Below are positions 38,552 through 44,295 of a stretch of 44,295 nucleotides of DNA, in pieces (position 1 is the first letter of the stretch; each line of letters starts with the position of its first letter). This stretch comes from JBDKLC01 sp040384865 (GTDB lineage Bacteria > Patescibacteriota > Minisyncoccia > Phycocordibacterales > CAIZLB01): the NCBI GenBank assembly GCA_040384865.1, contig JAZKIM010000013.1, positions 1 to 44,295 of the forward strand, written 5' to 3'. The position numbers were made by a program, and so were the translations under genes. A model generated the notes under the pieces. The model saw nothing but the letters and a program-made list of their open reading frames with translations. It was not told the DNA's origin and made no database searches.

Positions 38552-39031
38552 ATGAGAGTTATTGCCATCGATCCGGGATATGAACGTCTAGGAATTGCTG
38601 TTATTGAGAAGACAGAGGTTGGCAAAGAACAACTTTTATATTCCGACTGCTTTAGAACCCCTGCAAAAGAAAAGTTTGAAGAAAGGCTCTTCTCAATTGG
38701 TAGAGAGGTGGAGCGCCTCATTCTAGAATACCAACCAAACAACTTAGCAATAGAAAATCTTTTTTTAAGCAACAACCAAAAAACCGCCATGCGTGTAGCT
38801 GAAGTTCGTGGAGCTTTGCTTTACATCGCAACAAAATCATCACTCTCAATTAAAGAAATGACCCCTTTACAAATAAAACTAGCTGTTACAGGGGACGGGA
38901 AAAGCAGCAAAGATCAAATTATTCGAATGGTGCATCTTTTACTAAAAATTCCTTCAAAAAAAATGCTAGACGATGAATATGATGCAATAGCTGTTGGTTT
39001 GGCATATTTTGCCCTTCATAAAAATTTGTAA
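38552..39031 (+). CDS. ruvC: Holliday junction resolvase RuvC
   Basis: 159 residues from the ATG at 38552 (MRVIAIDPGYERLGIAVIEK), chosen because that is the family N-terminus with the first catalytic Asp; an in-frame upstream start overlaps yebC. The other acidic residues are in PNNLAIENLFLSNNQ and DDEYDAIAVGLAYFAL. RuvC cleaves junctions moved by RuvAB. It begins 4 nt after the yebC stop. Confidence 0.95.
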   Translation: MRVIAIDPGYERLGIAVIEKTEVGKEQLLYSDCFRTPAKEKFEERLFSIGREVERLILEYQPNNLAIENLFLSNNQKTAMRVAEVRGALLYIATKSSLSIKEMTPLQIKLAVTGDGKSSKDQIIRMVHLLLKIPSKKMLDDEYDAIAVGLAYFALHKNL

Positions 39032-39144
39032 ATCCCTTAATTTTGAGCCTTTGAGTTATCCACACGTTTCCTCCCTCTTGCATATTTTAACCGGTGTGAT
39101 AAATAGTATCTACGGAATTAATTTAATGAGAATTTAAGTAATAT

Positions 39145-39369
39145 ATGTCTGACGAATTACACAATGATGATGTTAAAGAAATGGAAGCCCCTACCCCGGC
39201 TGCAATTGTAGCCGGCACGGAAGAAGAAATCGAGGTTCCACACGATGAGTTTGATGCGCTCTTTCCAGCAGACGCCGACGGCCTGGAAGAGGAAGATGGA
39301 GCGGCTTCTTTCAAAGTACAAAGTGACGATGAAGAAGACGACTACCCTTTTAGTGCAGAATTGGAGTAA
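39145..39369 (+). CDS. Small acidic hypothetical protein
   Basis: A 74-residue, strongly acidic protein (MSDELHNDDVKEMEAP...EEEIEVPHDEFDALFPADADGLEEEDGAASF...SDDEEDDYPFSAELE) with no membrane segment. It is probably disordered and may bind a basic partner. Function unknown. It is followed by a perfect 25-bp terminator stem, which supports it as a real transcription unit. Confidence 0.6.
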   Translation: MSDELHNDDVKEMEAPTPAAIVAGTEEEIEVPHDEFDALFPADADGLEEEDGAASFKVQSDDEEDDYPFSAELE

Positions 39370-39370
39370 G

Positions 39371-39426
39371 AAATAAAATAAGCCTATTTGAAACAACCTG
39401 TTTCAAATAGGCTTATTTTATTTTTT
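39371..39426. terminator. Bidirectional terminator between the acidic gene and tyrS
   Basis: Bases 39371-39395 pair perfectly with 39399-39423 (25 bp, loop ACC), with A and T runs at the two ends. It serves both convergent genes. Confidence 0.93.
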
Positions 39427-40615
39427 ATACTGTGAACTTAGCAAAACGTCGCTTGCCGACCTTAACAGTGAGGTTTGAATCAATAACAAAATTAAAATCT
39501 GAAATCTTTTCTCCACCAACAACAGAAACCGCCCCTTCTTTTACAAGTCGTTTATACTCCCCTATTGATTCAATAATTTTATTATCGAGCAACTCCTTCG
39601 ACAAAAGAGAGCCTATTGAAACTTTAAATTCTTGGATTTCTTCTGGCACGTCTCCTTTTGAAAAGGTGTTGATAAAATTTCTTTCTGCTGCGTCCGCCTC
39701 TACTGATCCATGGTAAAAAACAACTATTTCTTTTGCTAGTCGGATTTTAATATCGCGCGGATTTTCAATCCCAGATCGAAGTGACTCTGAGATCCTAATT
39801 ATTTCTGAGTCTACGACATCTGTGCAGAGTTCAAATCCTGGGACTATCATTCCATCAGTCCAGCTCATAACCTTTCCAAACATATCATTTGCGGTATCTG
39901 AAAGAGAAACCATATTTCCTTCTGTCTTTCCCATTTTTTTTCCTGTCGCGTCGGCGAGGAGCTTCATGGTGATTGCAGTCTTTTCTTTATTTATGAGTTT
40001 CTTTTCAAGATCTCGTCCAACAAGCATGTTGAACATTTGATCATTACCACCGATTTCTACATCGACTTCTAACATAACACTGTCGTACCCTTGAAGAAGG
40101 GGGTACATAAATTCATGCATGGAAATAGGTTTACCTTCTTCTGTGCGGCGGACAAACATATCTCGCTTAAGCATTTGGTCCACAGTCATAAGAGACATTA
40201 AATTGAGCACCTTTTTTAAATCAAGTTTCTTAAGCCATGAGGAGTTGTAGACAATTTTTGCGCCTCCCCACCTTGAAAAATTTAGAAATTTTGATGCTTG
40301 CTTCTTGTATACCTGTAAGTTTTTATTGATTTGGCTTTCAGTCAACACTTTTCGAGTGGCCGTCTTATCTGTAGGGTCACCAATTTGTGCTGTAAAATCA
40401 CCTATTAAAAGAATAACTTCATGCCCGAGTTTTTGAAATTCTCTTAGTTTTCTTAAAACAATAGAGTGCCCAATATGGAGAGTTGGTCCAGTTGGATCAA
40501 TACCAGCATAAATCTTCAGCTTTCCTTCTTTCAAGAGTTGGGAACTTAGAAAGTCAGCGGAAGGAATGATTTGTTCAACCCCGCGATTCAGCAAGGAGTT
40601 AATTTGGCTGTTCAT
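39425..40615 (-). CDS. tyrS: Tyrosyl-tRNA synthetase
   Basis: A 396-residue class I synthetase. The HIGH motif is in DPTGPTLHIGHSIVLRKLREF and the KMSKS-type motif is KKMGKTEGNMV. QGYDSVMLEVDVEIGGNDQMFNMLVGRDL is the tyrosine and tRNA binding region. The C-terminal S4-like domain (YKRLVKEGAVSVVGGEKISDFNFVIDSNLTVKVGKRRFAKF) is present. Confidence 0.97.
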   Translation of the reverse strand: MNSQINSLLNRGVEQIIPSADFLSSQLLKEGKLKIYAGIDPTGPTLHIGHSIVLRKLREFQKLGHEVILLIGDFTAQIGDPTDKTATRKVLTESQINKNLQVYKKQASKFLNFSRWGGAKIVYNSSWLKKLDLKKVLNLMSLMTVDQMLKRDMFVRRTEEGKPISMHEFMYPLLQGYDSVMLEVDVEIGGNDQMFNMLVGRDLEKKLINKEKTAITMKLLADATGKKMGKTEGNMVSLSDTANDMFGKVMSWTDGMIVPGFELCTDVVDSEIIRISESLRSGIENPRDIKIRLAKEIVVFYHGSVEADAAERNFINTFSKGDVPEEIQEFKVSIGSLLSKELLDNKIIESIGEYKRLVKEGAVSVVGGEKISDFNFVIDSNLTVKVGKRRFAKFTV

Positions 40616-40750
40616 GAAGATAAATCTATCATATTTTGAGCCTTTTTGGTATGTTAATGGACGCTCATTAGAATTATTAATTTGGCCTTAATGTTCAACC
40701 TATTACTCCAACTAGGGCTGTGATACGATTACCTATGAACACTTTATATA

Positions 40751-43228
40751 ATGAAAAACACAAGAGAACTCATTTTGAAGACAAAAAACCTCTTCAATAA
40801 AGCCTTTTTAAGGCTTAAAAACCCCGCAGAAAGAAAGCTTATTATAAGGGACGCTTTCTTGGTTGGGGTCCTTGTTGTAATTCTTATATCCGGCGCCTTT
40901 CTACTCTGGGCAGCTAGTCTTAAAACCCCCGATCTAAACTCCTTTGATGACAGGCTTTTGGGACAATCGGCAAAAATATATGATCGAACAGGAACCGTCC
41001 TTCTCTATGACCTCAGTCAAAAAGTGCGTCGAACTGTTGTCCCTTATGACCAAATATCAGATTATTTAAAAAAAGCGACTGTTGCTATCGAAGATGCTGA
41101 TTTCTATAACCACAAAGGTATTAAAGCAACATCTATCGTCCGTGCCATTATTGCAAACATTCTCACTCTTCATTTCAGCCAAGGAGGATCCACCATCACC
41201 CAACAGGTAATTAAAAACTCTCTTCTCACTGCGGACAAAGATATTTCACGAAAACTCAAAGAGTGGATACTTGCTATCAAACTTGAACGTGTTGCTGACA
41301 AAGACACTATTCTCGATCTTTATCTCAACGACACATCATATGGAGGAAACATATATGGTGTTGCTGAAGCAAGCAATGTTTTTTTTGCAAAAAAACCCTC
41401 TGAATTAACACTCGCCGAAGCTGCATATCTCGCAGCCCTCCCTCAAGCCCCTTCATACTATTCCCCTTATGGATTACACAAAGAAGAATTGAGTAACAGA
41501 AAGAACCTTGTGTTAAAGAAAATGCTTGAATATGAACTGATAACTCAGGCAGAATTCGACCAGGCGTCAACTGAAGAGGTTATTTTTCAACCTCGTAGTG
41601 TGACGGGGATCAAAGCGCCGCATTTTGTTATGTTTATTAAACAATATTTAGAAAATAAATATGGGGATGAACTTCTACAAAAGGGAGGGTTTAGAGTTAT
41701 TACCACAATTGATTATAATCTTCAGCAAAAAGCAGAAGAAATTGTAAAAGAATATGTAATAAAAAACGAAAAAACCTTTAAAGCCTCTAATGGAACGCTT
41801 GTTGCCACAGATCCAAAGACAGGACAAATCCTCGTTATGGTTGGCTCTCGAGATTACTTCGACAAAAATATACAAGGAAACTTTAATGTAGCGACAGCCC
41901 ATCGACAGCCGGGGTCGGCATTCAAACCCTTCGTTTACGCCACAGCGTTCAATAAGGGGTTTGTTCCCGAAAGCCCCATCTATGATGTTGCGACGGAATT
42001 TAACGCGTCATGTTCGGCTGTAGGGACACCAAACGTGCCTAATGCAAAATGCTACCACCCTCAGAACTATGAAGGTGGGTATAACGGTCTTATGACCCTT
42101 CGAACAGCCTTGGCACAATCTCGAAACGTTCCCGCGGTACGCTTGCTCTATATGGTAGGAATAGAGGATTCTATACGTACAGCTAGAGCAATGGGTATCG
42201 ACAGTCTCACAACAGCCTCACAATACGGTCTTACTCTTGTACTTGGGGGTGGAGAGGTTTCCCCTCTTGATATGGCGAGCTCATATGGTGTGTTTGCAAA
42301 CGATGGTTTGAGAAACCCATATACAGGAATTTTGCGCATAGAAGATTCAAGGGGTACAGAAATGGAAGCCTATGCAACATCAACAAAACAAGTTATTCCA
42401 ACCCAAACAGCACGATTAATGAACGATGTTCTCTCTGATCCTTTTGCTCGAACAGCTATCTTTGGTTCACGGTATTTTGGAGACAAACGTGTTGCTATTA
42501 AAACAGGTACAACAAACAACTCGCGTGACGCTTGGATTGTAGGATACACCCCAAACATTTCAGTAGCATCGTGGATGGGAAACAATGATAATTCACCTAT
42601 GGTACAAAAAGCTTCTGCCACCATCGTTGCTCCTATGTGGAAACAATTTATGAACTACGCCATCGAAAATCTTCCTGATGAGGAATTCGCAAGACCCGAG
42701 CCAACAGATCCTGACCTTAAACCATTTCTTCGGGGTGTTTGGCAGGGCCCCGGCACAGAGGTTCATTCAGAACTCTATTGGATAAATAAAAATGACATTG
42801 TTGGAGATCGACCATCTAACCCTGCCCAAGACGGACTATTCCGAAATTTTGAGTTTGGAGTAAATGGATGGGCCGGAACAGCCCAAGGGCAGAGCTCAAT
42901 TAAAACAACACCCCCAAGCTCTGGAGATGGACAGCTGGTAGTAACCCCAAGCCCGACATCTTTTAGAATAGCTTCACCTTCTAATCTAAGCGCTCTCCCG
43001 AAAGACTCCCGAGTTACAATTTCTCTTGGAAACACACCGTCTCTCGCCACCAAAGTTGATTACTATATAAATGGAGCTTTAATAGGAACTTCCTTAGAAG
43101 CACCTTTTTTCTACTCTTTCATTCCAAGCCAGACCCAAGGGATTCAAGACGAGAACGAATTAAAAGCAGTAGTGACTGATTCACAAGGAGCGATGCAACA
43201 GCATCAAATTCTATTCTCAATAATCTAA
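40751..43228 (+). CDS. Class A penicillin-binding protein (PBP1A-like)
   Basis: An 825-residue bifunctional peptidoglycan synthase. A basic cytoplasmic start and one transmembrane helix (AFLVGVLVVILISGAFLLWAASL) precede the glycosyltransferase domain with EDADFYNHKGIKATSIVRAI and GGSTITQQVIKNSLL. The transpeptidase has SxxK in QPGSAFKPF, SxN in QSRNVPAVRL and KTGTTN. A C-terminal Ig-like module (TKVDYYINGALIGTSLEAPFFYSF) of about 90 residues follows a Ser/Pro linker. It would act at the outer face of the membrane. An intact class A PBP indicates a peptidoglycan wall. Confidence 0.95.
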   Translation: MKNTRELILKTKNLFNKAFLRLKNPAERKLIIRDAFLVGVLVVILISGAFLLWAASLKTPDLNSFDDRLLGQSAKIYDRTGTVLLYDLSQKVRRTVVPYDQISDYLKKATVAIEDADFYNHKGIKATSIVRAIIANILTLHFSQGGSTITQQVIKNSLLTADKDISRKLKEWILAIKLERVADKDTILDLYLNDTSYGGNIYGVAEASNVFFAKKPSELTLAEAAYLAALPQAPSYYSPYGLHKEELSNRKNLVLKKMLEYELITQAEFDQASTEEVIFQPRSVTGIKAPHFVMFIKQYLENKYGDELLQKGGFRVITTIDYNLQQKAEEIVKEYVIKNEKTFKASNGTLVATDPKTGQILVMVGSRDYFDKNIQGNFNVATAHRQPGSAFKPFVYATAFNKGFVPESPIYDVATEFNASCSAVGTPNVPNAKCYHPQNYEGGYNGLMTLRTALAQSRNVPAVRLLYMVGIEDSIRTARAMGIDSLTTASQYGLTLVLGGGEVSPLDMASSYGVFANDGLRNPYTGILRIEDSRGTEMEAYATSTKQVIPTQTARLMNDVLSDPFARTAIFGSRYFGDKRVAIKTGTTNNSRDAWIVGYTPNISVASWMGNNDNSPMVQKASATIVAPMWKQFMNYAIENLPDEEFARPEPTDPDLKPFLRGVWQGPGTEVHSELYWINKNDIVGDRPSNPAQDGLFRNFEFGVNGWAGTAQGQSSIKTTPPSSGDGQLVVTPSPTSFRIASPSNLSALPKDSRVTISLGNTPSLATKVDYYINGALIGTSLEAPFFYSFIPSQTQGIQDENELKAVVTDSQGAMQQHQILFSII

Positions 43229-43483
43229 CTAGTTAATATCAACAAATTTCCTGTCAGGAAATTCAGAGGAAATTGCTGCTAAAAGTGGCACTTTTTTCAT
43301 ATAGATAGCTGATTTTATAGCAGCATGAGCAGAAATTAATATATTATTATTTTTTATTTGAACACAGGATAAATCAACAGTGATTCCACAATGTTTTTTT
43401 AGAAGAACGACAACAAGCTGTTTATCAAGAGAGGGGTCACGAATTATCTTAAATTTTTGAAGAAAATCCGAGAGACTTTGCAT
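43229..43483 (-). CDS. Small protein, possibly DUF721/DciA-like
   Basis: 84 residues from the ATG at 43483, six bases after a perfect TATAAT on the minus strand (43490-43495); the frame continues upstream for six codons, but this start fits a leaderless mRNA. IKNNNILISAHAAIKSAIYMKKVPLLAAI resembles the C-terminal part of DUF721/DciA helicase-loading proteins (a basic KH-like fold), and the position next to dnaN fits replication. The match is weak. Confidence 0.55.
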   Translation of the reverse strand: MQSLSDFLQKFKIIRDPSLDKQLVVVLLKKHCGITVDLSCVQIKNNNILISAHAAIKSAIYMKKVPLLAAISSEFPDRKFVDIN

Positions 43484-43525
43484 ATAGATATTATATTCCA
43501 ACCTTCAAACTTATCAAACCAAGCA

Positions 43526-44295
43526 CTATCTATTCATTGGCATAACGAGATACAAAAAGCTTTTGTCCCCAACCCCCCTAATCACCAAAGGTTTGGCGGC
43601 ACCACTAAAATACAAACAAAGACTATCCGTCTCTATGGACTGAAAAGAATCACTGATATAGCGATAATTAAAATTAATATCAATACTATCTCCTGTGATA
43701 GCCCCACTAAGACGTGCGGCGTTCTCCCCTACATCATTATTTTTAGTAACTATTTCAAGTTCTTTTGACTGAGGACGAACTATAAACTTCACATGATTGA
43801 AAGCATCACTGAAAATAGTACTTAATTTTAGTATATTTGAGATGTCTTGTTTAAGAAGAATAACTTCTGTAGTACTTTCTTTTGGGATGATCGCCTTATA
43901 ATCAGGGAAGTTTCCTTCTACAGTTCGAGACACAACATAAACACCCTCTGTAGAGATAGCTAGTTGATTTTGANNNNNNNNNNNNNNNNNNNNNNNNNNN
44001 NNNNNNNNNNGCTCTGTGTCCATTCCTTCAAAAACACGAATTATCTCTGTAGCGTTCTTTACAGGAATGAGAATGTGGGAAAAATCTGGTGTATTTTTAA
44101 GCTTAACTCGTTTTTCTGCCAATCGGAATCCGTCTGTTGATACAAAAACCAAAGAATCCTCGTCAGGATAGACTCTAATGCTCGAAAGTTCAGGTTTGAT
44201 ACTTGAGGTCGCGGAACTATACCAAACACTCTTTAAACCCCGAATAAGGGCATCTGAGGGTAATGTAAAAACCGTGCCACCTTCAACTTTTGGAA
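43526..44295 (-). CDS. dnaN: DNA polymerase III beta sliding clamp, partial
   Basis: The minus strand is open from the window's right edge to the stop at 43526. It encodes the middle and last domains of the clamp (PSDALIRGLKSVWYSSATSSIKPELSSI, LVFVSTDGFRLAEKRVKL, YVVSRTVEGNFPDYKAIIP), and ends in SFLYLVMPMNR, the clamp's classic C-terminus. A run of 37 N (43974-44010) interrupts it. The N-terminus lies beyond the window. An ATG-like start inside the window is not needed. Confidence 0.95.
   Translation of the reverse strand, partial: PKVEGGTVFTLPSDALIRGLKSVWYSSATSSIKPELSSIRVYPDEDSLVFVSTDGFRLAEKRVKLKNTPDFSHILIPVKNATEIIRVFEGMDTEXXXXXXXXXXXXXQNQLAISTEGVYVVSRTVEGNFPDYKAIIPKESTTEVILLKQDISNILKLSTIFSDAFNHVKFIVRPQSKELEIVTKNNDVGENAARLSGAITGDSIDINFNYRYISDSFQSIETDSLCLYFSGAAKPLVIRGVGDKSFLYLVMPMNR
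43974..44010. other. Assembly gap (37 N)
   Basis: A run of N inside dnaN. The real length is unknown. Confidence 0.99.

Noticed and set aside
1..44295. CRISPR arrays, insertion sequences, prophage genes or rRNA operons
   Set aside because: No regularly spaced short repeats with unique spacers, no transposase, capsid, terminase or portal proteins, and no rRNA sequence were seen on either strand.

Overview
The window looks like a chromosome segment from a Patescibacteria (Candidate Phyla Radiation) bacterium, probably of the Parcubacteria group. The evidence is a lean gene set (RuvA/B/C/X, a proofreading-less PolA, TsaE, YebC, S20, TyrS, PBP1A, DnaN, type IV pilus PilM/PilN/PilB), several very short or divergent family members, AT-rich core genes, and TGA used as a normal stop (so not the code-25 Gracilibacteria/Absconditabacteria). 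Many genes have a -10 hexamer only 6-9 nt before the ATG, which suggests widespread leaderless mRNAs. Two runs of N (6965-6974 and 43974-44010) are assembly gaps.

Layout: 1-2510 holds core genes on the minus strand (partial pilN, pilM, a tRNA-binding protein, ruvX). 2585-10326 is accessory array A, which starts at a tRNA-Ser(TGA). A short core gene follows at 10382. 10926-12733 is array B, starting at a tRNA-Arg(GCG). 12815-19677 returns to core and metabolic genes: rpsT, ruvA, mutM, an NAD salvage cluster (nadV, a NadM-Nudix protein, nrtR with three operator boxes), a SpoU-type methyltransferase and DoxX. 19745-27720 is array C, starting at a tRNA-Lys(TTT). 28131-32782 carries a VOC protein and tsaE-polA-holA. 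32892-34673 is a GC-rich two-gene island with its own strong promoters. 34878-44295 carries pilB, an unassigned structured small RNA, ruvB-yebC-ruvC, a small acidic protein, tyrS, a class A PBP and partial dnaN.

The main result is the design of the three arrays. Each starts at an intact tRNA gene and is made of one- or two-gene units. In arrays A and C most units end in a recurring element of about 27 bp, often flush with a stop codon. The element has a shared tRNA T-loop-like core (consensus about GTTCKAACAKC, then MTCWAAYAG) followed by a sequence resembling the 3' acceptor end of the tRNA that heads that array. Array B uses a different repeat of about 77 bp that also carries its tRNA's 3' end. 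Cargo is typical accessory material: regulators, methyltransferases, an SDR enzyme, a LUD protein, membrane proteins, a UbiA-like enzyme, an orotate phosphoribosyltransferase, a tRNA-dependent cyclodipeptide synthase with an acetyltransferase, a prepilin-like surface protein and a toxin-antitoxin pair. No integrase gene lies in the window. This looks like an integron- or tycheposon-like system of gene cassettes captured at tRNA 3' ends, presumably by a recombinase encoded elsewhere.
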